This document shows, one piece after another, positions 1-7,143 of a DNA stretch of 26,307 nt. The notes under the pieces were generated by a model, which had not been told where the DNA came from, made no database searches, and worked only from the letters and a program-made list of their open reading frames with translations. A program made the translations under genes and the position numbers. Source of the DNA: a virus. How positions within the stretch are numbered: position 1 is the stretch's first letter; every line of letters starts with the position of its first letter. The stretch is from IMG/VR virus record IMGVR_UViG_3300028800_000285, positions 1-26,307 of that record. The stretch is one strand, 5' to 3'.

Positions 1-6
1 GAAGCA

Positions 7-156
7 TCACGTCGCATCCACGATCACTGCCCCCGACTTCTCGTGGCAGTGATACGCCGGGTCCTTCGGGTCTGGCGTGAAGACACGCGACTGCGTGTTG
101 CACGAGGCGAGGGCGAGACTGATGAGCGCGAGCAGCGCGAGGCCTAGGGCCTTCAC
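7..156 (-). CDS. Small lipoprotein (possible outer spanin-like)
   Basis: A 49-residue protein made of a hydrophobic signal (about residues 3-16) ending in a lipobox of the form L-A-S-C, with Cys at about residue 18, followed by a short polar tail. It is therefore probably an exported, lipid-anchored protein. The GTG start overlaps the stop of the upstream gene (GTGA), which is the usual junction in this operon and is why the much longer open frame through the neighbouring gene is rejected. It lies last in a possible lysis/export cassette, and small phage lipoproteins there often act as outer-membrane spanins. That role is inference from position and lipobox only; no inner-membrane partner was identified. 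Confidence 0.6.
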   Translation of the reverse strand: MKALGLALLALISLALASCNTQSRVFTPDPKDPAYHCHEKSGAVIVDAT

Positions 157-521
157 TTGCAGGCCGCCCTTGCCGCGCACGACGTCGCCTTCTTGAGGCA
201 GTCGAGCGGGAGGTTCGTGAGGTGCGACGCCACGACCTGACGGCAGGTCGAGACGCAGAGCGGCTCGGGCGGCTGGCATTTGAGGTAGACCGCGTTCGCG
301 CACGCCTCCTCGCACGGGTCGAGCGCAGGCGCTGGACCCGGCGTGGGAACCGGAGCCGGCGGTACCGGCGTGGGAGCGGGAGTGGGACCCGCGTCCGCGA
401 CGACGGGAGGAGGAGAGGGCGCGGGGCCCGGTCCAGGGCTCGGGGGCACTGGGGTCGTGCACTGCGCCGCGAGGCAGCAGCCGGCGAGAAAGCACACGAG
501 GTGGATGAGATGCGTCTTCAT
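153..521 (-). CDS. Pro-rich, Cys-rich secreted lipoprotein
   Basis: 122 residues. The N-terminus has a short hydrophobic signal with a lipobox-like L-A-G-C (Cys about residue 15) and a second candidate L-A-A-Q-C a few residues later. A long Pro/Ala/Val/Gly-rich stretch (about residues 23-68) follows, then a globular tail with at least seven cysteines, suggesting disulfides outside the cytoplasm. The Pro-rich lipoprotein architecture recalls Rz1-type outer spanins, although the Cys-rich tail is unlike them and resembles exported proteins of myxobacteria. ATG start at 521, three bases after the peptidase stop; its own stop overlaps the next start (GTGA). Real gene likely; function uncertain. 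Confidence 0.7.
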   Translation of the reverse strand: MKTHLIHLVCFLAGCCLAAQCTTPVPPSPGPGPAPSPPPVVADAGPTPAPTPVPPAPVPTPGPAPALDPCEEACANAVYLKCQPPEPLCVSTCRQVVASHLTNLPLDCLKKATSCAARAACK

Positions 522-524
522 GGC

Positions 525-1337
525 TCACGCCTTCCTGACCGCGAACACATCGAGGTCCGTCGCTTGCTGCACAAACTCCTCGGTGACCCAGATGGTCCCG
601 TTGAAGCCCCAGACGGAGTCGTCACTACCCCAGGAGCCGACGAGCTGGAACTCCTTCTTGCTCGACGCCGCCGTGCGGTACGCGCCGTAGAACTCCCAGT
701 GCCCGCCGCCGTTCGGATCGTTCAGATCCGCGGCGCCGTACGCGGGGTCCCCCGCCTTCCAGTTCTCGAAGCCAGTGTCCACGAAGGAGCCGTCACCGAC
801 GGCCCAGCCGGCGTAGATCGCCGAGCAGAGGTCGTCGATGCGCTGCTTCCCCGTGTCCGTGATGCCGTACCAGCCGATGAGCTTGAACTGGGCTTCCTGC
901 GCCAGCTCGTCGAGCGTGGGCTCGTCGTTGATCGTGCTCGGCTCGCAGTCGGAGTAGTACCCCTGCGACGTCGGCGCCTTGATCGCCCGAATGCCCCACT
1001 CGGTCGAGCCCCGCATCGCCGAGTTCGGCATCGCGCCGTCGTCGGTGAGCAGCACGCTCGGATCCGCGCGATCGATGCAGCGAGCGACGTCGTACCAGCC
1101 CTTCGGGCTCGGAACGAACGAGAGCTTCTGCCCCTTCGACCAGAGCGACGTGTAGGCCGCGCCAGACGAGCCGTGCCCGATGCACGAGGAGGTACGGTTC
1201 TGGTCCATCCGCGGCGGGTAGAACTGCTCCAGGGTCGCGGCACTCGGGTAGGCCGCTGCGACCTGACCCCGGAGAAGACGAAAGCTCGTCTTCATGTGCC
1301 CGGCGGGGTTCGGGATGTAGCCCTTTGCGTGAATCAC
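525..1337 (-). CDS. Papain-like (C1-type) cysteine peptidase
   Basis: 270 residues with the papain-fold signature in order. Gln46 lies six residues before Cys52 (segment QNRTSSCIG), the same spacing as Gln19-Cys25 of papain. Gly-Gly-Gly-His lies at about 210-213, followed by hydrophobic strands and a terminal GSWG...WGFNG block equivalent to the papain NSWG...WG.NG block. Cys and His are present, but the catalytic Asn position appears to be Gly (about residue 234), so activity may be altered. No clear signal peptide. GTG start at 1337 overlaps the stop of the holin-like gene. Family assignment is by motif; its role (host lysis, virion processing or attack on host proteins) is unknown, though the neighbours are membrane and lipoprotein genes. 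Confidence 0.7.
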   Translation of the reverse strand: MIHAKGYIPNPAGHMKTSFRLLRGQVAAAYPSAATLEQFYPPRMDQNRTSSCIGHGSSGAAYTSLWSKGQKLSFVPSPKGWYDVARCIDRADPSVLLTDDGAMPNSAMRGSTEWGIRAIKAPTSQGYYSDCEPSTINDEPTLDELAQEAQFKLIGWYGITDTGKQRIDDLCSAIYAGWAVGDGSFVDTGFENWKAGDPAYGAADLNDPNGGGHWEFYGAYRTAASSKKEFQLVGSWGSDDSVWGFNGTIWVTEEFVQQATDLDVFAVRKA

Positions 1338-1822
1338 GGCTTCACCTCACCCACGCACACGTCGACAGGTGCGTTTGGTGACTCTGCCGGGTGCGACGCA
1401 CGATACGCGCGCGACGCCTTCACGTGACCGAAGAGCGACGCTATCTCCTCGGCCGTGAGGCAGATCGCTCCGATGACCGGGTTCCCCGAGTCGAGCACCG
1501 TGCACGCCTCAGTGACGATGCTCTTCGCCGTCATGCCCGCGCAGCCGATGACGAAGCCGAGCACGACGAACACCATGGCGACCGTGTTCGCCCCATCCGT
1601 CGGCTTCTTCGCTCGCGGCCCGATGTTCAGCGCTCCGCCGACCTCTGCCAGGAGGTTCACGTAGTCGACAGTGATCGTGTTCACGATATTCCCGAAGCGA
1701 GGGAACCGTGGTGCCACGACCTTCTGCACGAACTGGTTGACGGCCGTCGTGAGTGCCCCGAGCGCCAGAAGCGAGGGCCACCACGTGGTGATGAGCGCGA
1801 GGACGTTGGTGAATACAGACAT
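1334..1822 (-). CDS. Holin-like membrane protein
   Basis: About 162 residues from the ATG at 1822. It has a hydrophobic helix near residues 5-28, a second at about 85-108, and a polar Pro-rich C-terminus. Size, two membrane spans and position just upstream of a hydrolase-like gene fit a holin or membrane accessory protein, but there is no family-specific motif. An in-frame TTG at 1858 would add 12 residues. I prefer 1822 because the bases around 1853-1858 read TTGACC on the coding strand and could be a -35 box, with TACCGT 17 bp downstream, giving a nearly leaderless message. Its stop overlaps the peptidase start. Confidence 0.55.
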   Translation of the reverse strand: MSVFTNVLALITTWWPSLLALGALTTAVNQFVQKVVAPRFPRFGNIVNTITVDYVNLLAEVGGALNIGPRAKKPTDGANTVAMVFVVLGFVIGCAGMTAKSIVTEACTVLDSGNPVIGAICLTAEEIASLFGHVKASRAYRASHPAESPNAPVDVCVGEVKP

Positions 1823-1829
1823 GACCGGG

Positions 1830-1858
1830 ACGGTAGCGATGTCAGCCAGACAGGTCAA
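1830..1858 (-). promoter_or_regulatory. Possible promoter for the holin-like gene
   Basis: Minus strand TTGACC (1858-1853), a 17-bp spacer and TACCGT (1835-1830). The -35 is good and the -10 is poor. Transcription would start about at the ATG at 1822. It resembles the layout at 18746-18774, where a TTGACC promoter also sits directly before an ATG without a Shine-Dalgarno sequence. Tentative. Confidence 0.25.
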
Positions 1859-1907
1859 CGTTTCCGGGCCGGCGCGATGCGTTGAGTCATTTTGTTCTTG
1901 ACACTCG

Positions 1908-1929
1908 GGCGGCTTCTTTCAGAAGCGCC
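1908..1929. repeat. Inverted repeat in the 1859-1963 gap
   Basis: GCTTCT and AGAAGC arms around a 3-nt loop, extended by GGC/GCC after a one-base bulge. It lies in the only gene gap of this part of the operon, upstream of the holin-like gene. No T-run follows on either strand, so it is at best an attenuator, RNA-stability hairpin or protein site. Confidence 0.35.
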
Positions 1930-1963
1930 GTGTGCAGTGAACCTCGCGACGAGGCAGCGCTTT

Positions 1964-2236
1964 TCAGTATTCGCTGCACGCAATGATGCGCGGTGCTCGG
2001 CCGCGCAGAAACTCGCCCCACATGGACCGGTGCTCGTCGTCGCAGCTCGTGTAGCGGAGCTTCTCGGCGCGCTCGGGCAGACACTCGTAGATGTCCGCCT
2101 CCTCAAAGTCCTCGGCGTCCGAGCCGGTGCTCTCGCCCTCGGCCATCAATATCTCGAAGGCGTGATTGCGATGCAGCGCGGAGACCCAGTACATCGCGCC
2201 GCCCACCTTCGCCTCGTACAACTTCGTCTCGACCAT
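1964..2236 (-). CDS. Hypothetical acidic protein
   Basis: 90 residues, not recognised. Start chosen at the ATG at 2236 because GGAG lies at a good distance upstream and the preceding gene stops at 2238-2240; a longer in-frame reading would run through that gene. The middle is strongly acidic (Glu/Asp run around residues 33-50). The protein has an aromatic N-terminal half that could form a small beta sheet. It is the last gene before a 105-base gap with a hairpin. Confidence 0.6.
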   Translation of the reverse strand: MVETKLYEAKVGGAMYWVSALHRNHAFEILMAEGESTGSDAEDFEEADIYECLPERAEKLRYTSCDDEHRSMWGEFLRGRAPRIIACSEY

Positions 2237-2237
2237 G

Positions 2238-2678
2238 CTACCGCTCCACCCCCGCGCTCTGCGACTCACCCCTTCGGAGCGCACGCGCTGCTGTCCATCG
2301 GTCACACAACCAGCTCTCTAGCCAGGTCGAGGCTCGGCTCCCGTCGGGGTCGCGATGCCACACAGTGCATGAGCCGCGCCAGCAGCTGATCTCGCCGCCG
2401 TAGTTCATCGTGATGAGCGCCTCGTCTCTGTATCCAGTCCATTGGAGATGGACCAGACTCAGGCTGCTGTCGCGCCCAGCGATCGCCTCAGTGAGCCGTC
2501 GGCTCCCGTCGCGACGGATGCGCCAGATGTCGGTCCAGTACTTCACGTGGATGTCGATGCCGAACGGCCAGAAGATGAGCGTGCGGACGTCGAAGCGACC
2601 GGATGGACCGAACACCTCGAACAGCAGACCGATCAGCAGATACGCCGCACCGAACGCGAGCGCGAGGGTCACCATCAC
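2238..2678 (-). CDS. Hypothetical membrane-anchored protein
   Basis: 146 residues from GTG (ATG three bases later is equally possible; GGAG upstream serves both). An N-terminal membrane helix (about residues 3-24) is followed by an Arg/Trp-rich soluble part. The start overlaps the stop of the DUF1653 gene as GTGA. No family recognised. It could sit in the host inner membrane or in a virion membrane; the sequence does not decide. Confidence 0.6.
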   Translation of the reverse strand: MMVTLALAFGAAYLLIGLLFEVFGPSGRFDVRTLIFWPFGIDIHVKYWTDIWRIRRDGSRRLTEAIAGRDSSLSLVHLQWTGYRDEALITMNYGGEISCWRGSCTVWHRDPDGSRASTWLESWLCDRWTAARALRRGESQSAGVER

Positions 2679-3226
2679 CCGATCTCCGACAGGAAGAAGT
2701 GCCCCCGTCCGTGCTCCAGGATCCAGGCGCCGACCGACAGCACCCGAGCCCCGTCCCCGGCGTCATGGACGAGCATCAGCGCCCGCTCGACAGGCAGCTC
2801 GCTCCAGTCCCACGGCACCTCCGCGAGCTGCTCCGCGTACTCCGCTGCGGCGCCGGACCACTCGATCCACTTCGCGAGGAGCGCCTCCGCATCGGCCTGG
2901 TCCTTCGCGATGATGTGGTGGCTCTCGGCGTCGCCAGTCGCCACGAACATCCGGAGCGCTGCATCTGGGCCGCGCTCGGCCGCCGGCTCGTCACTCGGGA
3001 GAATGCCCACGTACTCGAAGCGAGGCCGGCCGTCCTTCAGGACGTCCAGGAAGCCGTCCGGCTCCCCCGGCTCCGGGTCCGCCGGTCTGGTGTTGAGGCC
3101 GCCGTAGGTGAGCGAGACGTAGAGCACCCACGGCTTCCGGCTCTCGTGGTGCGTCGCGACGCCGACCACCGTGTAGAGGCCACCCTTGTAGTGGCGCCAG
3201 AGCCCAGTCTTCAGCTCCCGGCTCAC
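2675..3226 (-). CDS. DUF1653-domain protein
   Basis: 183 residues. The N-terminal ~70 residues match the DUF1653 pattern: W-R-H-Y-K-G-G-x-Y-x-V, then A-x-H-x-E, a Tyr-containing strand, a W/R-P block and terminal R-F-E-Y-V. This small beta-rich domain is widespread in bacteria and phages and has no settled biochemical role. Here it is fused to about 110 extra residues with helices rich in Ala/Glu/Trp and no recognised motif, so the protein is longer than a typical stand-alone DUF1653 protein. ATG start at 3226 overlaps the next stop (ATGA). Confidence 0.8.
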   Translation of the reverse strand: MSRELKTGLWRHYKGGLYTVVGVATHHESRKPWVLYVSLTYGGLNTRPADPEPGEPDGFLDVLKDGRPRFEYVGILPSDEPAAERGPDAALRMFVATGDAESHHIIAKDQADAEALLAKWIEWSGAAAEYAEQLAEVPWDWSELPVERALMLVHDAGDGARVLSVGAWILEHGRGHFFLSEIG

Positions 3227-3492
3227 GACATCCCCCGCACATGCTCGACCGCGTCACGCATGTTTTCGAGCGCCCGCTCCAGCGCCTCCTGCGGCGAGGA
3301 GCCCATCGTCTTCGGGGAGATGAGCTGAGCCCCGATCGTGACCTGCGCCTCCCACCAGAGGCCGACCGGCCTCGCCACGGCAAGGAACGGGCGCTCCTTC
3401 TGAGCCTCGTTGGAGAATTTCGGCCAGCTGATGTCCATCCAGCGCATGTCGGCGCTGCGCCACGTGAATTGCTCGTACTCGTTGTTGCTCAT
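3223..3492 (-). CDS. Hypothetical protein
   Basis: 89 residues. The start is the ATG at 3492, which overlaps the preceding stop (ATGA); upstream in-frame codons belong to the shadow of that gene. Aromatic-rich N-terminal half, then a probable C-terminal helix with Glu/Arg/Leu pattern (residues about 65-85). The form G-S-S-P-Q-E-A-L-E-R-A-L resembles the loop-helix end of small HicB-like or dsRBD-like folds, but this is too weak to name. Co-transcribed with the DUF1653 gene. Confidence 0.6.
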   Translation of the reverse strand: MSNNEYEQFTWRSADMRWMDISWPKFSNEAQKERPFLAVARPVGLWWEAQVTIGAQLISPKTMGSSPQEALERALENMRDAVEHVRGMS

Positions 3493-3890
3493 TTGAAAGC
3501 CTCCTCGGTGAGGTATCGGATGACGTCCTCTCGAATGACCAGATCGTTCACGCTCGTGAGCATGTACCGGGTCGGCAGCCCCGACGCCGTGTGCACGAGC
3601 GCCACCTGCGGCACCGAGCCGGGGACGTACACGTCGAGCACGTTCGGGATCACCCAGGGGGTGAGCCGCGCCTCCGGAGCTGTCGTCCAGAGCCACGTGT
3701 GATCCACGAAGCCGAAGCGACCGTCCTGGTGAGGAAGCTTGAGGAACTTCCCGACGGCGCGAGCCAGCTCGTGGCACCGGATGGGCTCCCCTCCGATCTG
3801 GTACGGCGCCTTCGCAACGAGCACCTGCGCCTGGAGGAGCAGGTAGATCTCCTCCTCGCTGAAGACCTCCTTCTCGGCGTACGAGATCAC
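3489..3890 (-). CDS. Hypothetical protein
   Basis: 133 residues from GTG at 3890, overlapping the upstream stop (GTGA). The core reads C-H-E-L-A-R-A-V-G-K-F-L, then D-G-R-F-G-F-V-D-H-T-W-L-W, then P-W-V-I-P-N-V-L-D-V-Y-V-P-G-S-V-P. Ordered helix, strand and strand elements around a conserved-looking Cys-His, Asp and His-Thr-Trp suggest a small enzyme or a catalytically derived fold. The layout faintly recalls papain/NlpC-like Cys-His proteins, but I cannot assign it. C-terminus ends in a charged helix. Confidence 0.6.
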   Translation of the reverse strand: MISYAEKEVFSEEEIYLLLQAQVLVAKAPYQIGGEPIRCHELARAVGKFLKLPHQDGRFGFVDHTWLWTTAPEARLTPWVIPNVLDVYVPGSVPQVALVHTASGLPTRYMLTSVNDLVIREDVIRYLTEEAFK

Positions 3891-4315
3891 GGAAGCACCT
3901 TCCTCAGCTCGTCCAGATCGAGTTTCAGGACGCCAGCCGCCCGGAGCTTCTTCATCGTCAGGCCAGCGCTTCGACACAGGTCCCCAGGCTTCTCGGGGCG
4001 ACGGATGGTGGCGGCAAGCGCCGTCGCATATCCACGGATCCAGGCAGCGTCGATCACATCCCGAGGATGAAGATGAAGCCGTAGTTGTTTTGCAACCTGC
4101 TGGAGACGCGCTTCGTAGTCCCCCGCCTCCTGATCCTCGAAGCTATCCCACCCGATCTGATCGTCGATGATGGTCCGGAGCCTCCGAAGCCGCTCCGAGT
4201 CCTCCGGGTCCGTGTCCGCCCCGAACGGCCCAGCGCCAGGCGGCAGCGGGTGCTTCAGCTTCACCGGGCGCGTCTTCGGGCGACTAGTGCGCTTCGCGGC
4301 GCGCTTCTTCTTCAC
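3887..4315 (-). CDS. Hypothetical basic protein
   Basis: 142 residues starting at GTG 4315 (GTGA overlap with the upstream stop). The first 25 residues are extremely basic (Lys/Arg runs), suggesting nucleic-acid contact. The rest is helical, with Asp/Glu-rich and Arg-rich helices and a C-terminal Leu-rich helix. No family recognised. Confidence 0.6.
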   Translation of the reverse strand: MKKKRAAKRTSRPKTRPVKLKHPLPPGAGPFGADTDPEDSERLRRLRTIIDDQIGWDSFEDQEAGDYEARLQQVAKQLRLHLHPRDVIDAAWIRGYATALAATIRRPEKPGDLCRSAGLTMKKLRAAGVLKLDLDELRKVLP

Positions 4316-4599
4316 GCCGCCGCCTTCGCTCGCCTGAGCCAGTAGAGCGACGACTCGATGAGCGTCTCGGGCAGGTTCGGGTCCTCGTTCCCCAGCCACT
4401 CGGTGAGCCGCACGATGGTGTGCTCCAGCGTGTCCTGGCCGTCGCCCGTGGTCCCTCGGGGCGCCCGCTCCAGCCAGTAGAGGGCTGACTCGGCCAGCTC
4501 GATGGGGAAGATCCGCTGGCCTCGCAGGTAGCCCAGCAGCTCGGCAATCGCCCCCGCGAGCGTGTACTCGGGGCGGCTCTCTTTTTTCGCGGCCAGCAT
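4312..4599 (-). CDS. Small helical protein with a two-fold internal repeat
   Basis: 95 residues, ATG at 4599 directly before the ATPase stop. Two similar units are visible: one ends E-S-A-L-Y-W-L-E-R-A (about 38-47) and one ends E-S-S-L-Y-W-L-R-R-A (about 83-92), each preceded by a helix containing L-x-x-x-L or L-T-E-W-L. This suggests duplication of a helical hairpin. Unknown function; being adjacent to the HerA-like ATPase, it could be a partner. Confidence 0.6.
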   Translation of the reverse strand: MLAAKKESRPEYTLAGAIAELLGYLRGQRIFPIELAESALYWLERAPRGTTGDGQDTLEHTIVRLTEWLGNEDPNLPETLIESSLYWLRRAKAAA

Positions 4600-6258
4600 C
4601 TACTTCTCCTCCTTGATTCGGACCTTGGCGCCCGGTGCCTTCTGGTAGCCATCCGACTCCTTCGTGAGGAGCCCCATCGCGAGCAGCTTCTCGCACTCAC
4701 GATGGACGTTGCCGCCGTTCGCGCTCGGCCCCGTCCGGCTCAGCTCCTTCACGATGGCGTTCGACGTCTTCGCCTCGTTCATGAAGCCGAGAGAAAGGAG
4801 CCGCGCGATGCGACCACGGAGCGAGCTGCCGTCGAGCGTGACCTCGGTCTTCGTGACCTGCACCTCCAGCTCGGTACCGGACGCGAGGAGCGTGATGAGC
4901 GACGGGGCCTCCTCGATGAGCCGGGCCTTGATCTTCTGATAGAGCGCTTCTTCTTTCATGGTCCATCCTTCCGGGGGAATCGTGTTCTTGGGGTAAACGA
5001 AGTCGAACACCCTGGACTTCGTCGCTGGGTCCATGTGGATCGCGGGGGGCGCATCGGGCAGCTCTGGCGACCGCGACTCTCTCACCTGAAACTGCGAGAC
5101 GTACTTTCCTGCGAACATCATCTCACCATCGACGATGACGTTCCTGCAGGCCGTGGCCAGGCGCTTGACCTCGATATTCAGGATTCGATCGAAGTGAGCG
5201 CCGAGCCGCTCCCAGTCCACAGGGGCGGGGACCTCGACGCGCGAGGGCACCGCGGCGGCACTTTCCGCGAGTGCCTTCTCGGCCTTCACCCGGAGCGCGC
5301 GCTCCTCGGCGAGCGCCGCTTGGAGCGCCTTCGGGTCTTCGAGCCGCACCGCCTCGATGGTCTTCGCAAGGCTCGCGCGAAGCGCATCGAGCGCCGGCTT
5401 CGCGAGCCGCGTAGGCTCCGCCCGGCGCTTCCCCAGCTCCGGCGTCGCGCTCGAATCGAACGTCTCAGGCCGACGCACCGCATGCACCCCGAACTCATTG
5501 ATCGCCGGGTGCGCACACGCGAAGAGCGCCGTCCCTCGGGGGAGATCGTTGAGCGTCGCCACGAGAGAAGCGGCCTTCTCCTTCGAGGTCTTCGTGCCGA
5601 GCCACTTCTTCACTCGGTCCTGGTCGAGCGTCCCCGGGGCGCGGAAGCTCACCAGCATCTCGCAGATCTCACTCACCCCCTTGTTGAGGTCGCTCCCCCG
5701 CTGCGTCATGAACACGCGACCGAGCGCGTGCTTCCGCCCGAGCTTCGCGAACGAGAGCATCGCCGCGAGGCAGCGCTTCGCCTCCTTCGTGCCGTCCGGA
5801 TTCTGGGGGATGAACTCCTGCGCCTCGTCGAAGAACACGACCAGCGACTCCCGGTTGTGGTGGTAGAGAGAGCGCGCGAAGTCGGCCAGGAACTGGAAGT
5901 AGTCCGCGCCGCCATCGAAGTGCTCGAAGTCGAGGATGGTGCTCTGGGACAGGTGAGCGATCGTCTCGCCGAGGACCGCACCCGCCTTGATGTTCAGCGG
6001 GATGTCCGCGTGGTCGCCCCCGAAGACGACGACGGGGAGCCCCTCGCTCTTCCCGTCAGCGGAGCTTTTGAGACCCCAGTGGTCCCCCTTCCTGTCGATG
6101 ACACAGAAGCGGATGCCGGCACGCGCCGCCTCCTCCGCGAGGACGCGACCGAAGGTGCTCTTCCCGGTGTCGGGGACACCATAGACCACCGTCGGGAGCA
6201 GCAGCGCTTCGAGAGGGAGCGAGAGCGTCGAGGAGACATGGATTGCGGAACTCTTCAT
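4600..6258 (-). CDS. HerA/DUF87-like ATPase (FtsK-HerA superfamily)
   Basis: 552 residues. Walker A is GVPDTGKST (27-35). After it come a V-I-D-R-K-G-D strand (53-59) and a conserved F-G-G-D-H-A-D segment (79-85). Walker B is LVVFFDEAQEF (139-149), and a T-Q-R sensor-like strand lies at 185-187. This order is typical of HerA/DUF87 ATPases, ring motors that move DNA. The second half has a coiled-coil stretch (about 300-345) and a C-terminal region (about 440-552) that looks like one or two winged helices. Phages carry such proteins, usually with unknown role; packaging, DNA segregation or repair are options. ATG at 6258 overlaps the upstream stop. Unlike the other left-arm genes it is long and has intact catalytic motifs. 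Confidence 0.8.
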   Translation of the reverse strand: MKSSAIHVSSTLSLPLEALLLPTVVYGVPDTGKSTFGRVLAEEAARAGIRFCVIDRKGDHWGLKSSADGKSEGLPVVVFGGDHADIPLNIKAGAVLGETIAHLSQSTILDFEHFDGGADYFQFLADFARSLYHHNRESLVVFFDEAQEFIPQNPDGTKEAKRCLAAMLSFAKLGRKHALGRVFMTQRGSDLNKGVSEICEMLVSFRAPGTLDQDRVKKWLGTKTSKEKAASLVATLNDLPRGTALFACAHPAINEFGVHAVRRPETFDSSATPELGKRRAEPTRLAKPALDALRASLAKTIEAVRLEDPKALQAALAEERALRVKAEKALAESAAAVPSRVEVPAPVDWERLGAHFDRILNIEVKRLATACRNVIVDGEMMFAGKYVSQFQVRESRSPELPDAPPAIHMDPATKSRVFDFVYPKNTIPPEGWTMKEEALYQKIKARLIEEAPSLITLLASGTELEVQVTKTEVTLDGSSLRGRIARLLSLGFMNEAKTSNAIVKELSRTGPSANGGNVHRECEKLLAMGLLTKESDGYQKAPGAKVRIKEEK

Positions 6259-6914
6259 TGCGGCGCCTTTGCGAGAGCTGCGGTAGCCGCCTCGTAAATG
6301 CTCGGCTCCTCTGCCCAAACGATCCCACCCGGGAACTCCAGGCGCACGTACCACTTGTCGATGTCGAGCCCGTGGAACGAGTACCTGCGCTTCGACCCGC
6401 GCGCTTTCCAGGCTTCGAGCATCGGGACCCTGTATTCCATCGACCGAGCGAGCTGCTGGCGCTCGACCAGACGGTCCGCCAGCTCGCGCGCTTCGCGAAT
6501 GGTCGTAAGGAGGTCGAGGCCCACGGCTTCGACGTAGCTGCGGTTGGTCGCGGCGACGCGCCACCGAACACGGAAGCCGGCCTTCAGCTCGAAGGGGCCG
6601 CGTTCGATGTGATACCCGTTCTTCTCGGGCTGCTCGACGTTGGTGCGCCAGTAGATTTCGAGAGAATCGAATGCCTCGTGCATCTCGCCCGGGTCGTGTT
6701 TGATGCTGTACCAGTCGCAGTTTTCGCCGCGACGGAGCATCTCCAGCGCTTGCTTGCCTGGGTCGCCGACGGGCGCGGTAGACGTCCGAGGCGATTCTGT
6801 CAGCGGCGATCCGACCGTCGCAGACGGGGGCTGCGCCTGCCGAATCCTCTGGACCCACCACGCGCAGCTCCAGACGACGGAGAGGGCCCACCCAGCGAGC
6901 GCGAAGTAGATCAT
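6255..6914 (-). CDS. N-terminally membrane-anchored protein
   Basis: 219 residues. One membrane helix (about residues 2-22), a Pro/Ser/Thr-rich linker to about residue 50, then a soluble domain with alternating strands and a long Arg/Glu helix (about 135-160) followed by W-Y-V-R-L-E-F strands. Topology suggests the soluble part hangs from the inner membrane. The stop overlaps the ATPase start (ATGA), so the two are translationally coupled; a membrane anchor for the HerA-like ATPase is a reasonable guess only. Confidence 0.6.
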   Translation of the reverse strand: MIYFALAGWALSVVWSCAWWVQRIRQAQPPSATVGSPLTESPRTSTAPVGDPGKQALEMLRRGENCDWYSIKHDPGEMHEAFDSLEIYWRTNVEQPEKNGYHIERGPFELKAGFRVRWRVAATNRSYVEAVGLDLLTTIREARELADRLVERQQLARSMEYRVPMLEAWKARGSKRRYSFHGLDIDKWYVRLEFPGGIVWAEEPSIYEAATAALAKAPQ

Positions 6915-6921
6915 CGGTTTC

Positions 6922-7143
6922 TCACTTCGACCACAGCTGAATGGTTTGCTGGTACAGCCAGACCCTACTTAGCCAATCGGCGGCGCCGAGCATAACGGCT
7001 ACCAGGAGCGCGAAGACCACAGCGATCGGTGTGCCGATGCGCACAATCGCTCGCCGACGACGCGCATCTGCCTTCAGCGAGTCCGGAAGGACGTCCGTTT
7101 CGTCCACGGCCGTAACCCAACCGTCGCCGTCTTTGAGCTTCAC
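6922..7143 (-). CDS. Small single-span membrane protein
   Basis: 73 residues from GTG 7143 (GTGA overlap with the DUF1643 gene). A polar acidic N-terminus is followed by a basic Arg cluster at 28-31 and then a strong membrane helix at about 36-55. The positive-inside rule places the N-terminus in the cytoplasm. No family recognised. Adjacent to another membrane-anchored gene. Confidence 0.6.
   Translation of the reverse strand: MKLKDGDGWVTAVDETDVLPDSLKADARRRRAIVRIGTPIAVVFALLVAVMLGAADWLSRVWLYQQTIQLWSK

Noticed and set aside
222-1427. Plus-strand open frame of 401 codons
   Set aside because: Shadow of the peptidase and lipoprotein genes, extreme Arg content.
4581-4590. Run of six T as a possible terminator
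   Set aside because: It is the complement of Lys codons inside a coding gene and has no stem.
4702-6297. Long plus-strand open frame opposite the ATPase gene
   Set aside because: Arg/Leu/Glu-rich shadow of a gene with intact Walker motifs on the other strand.
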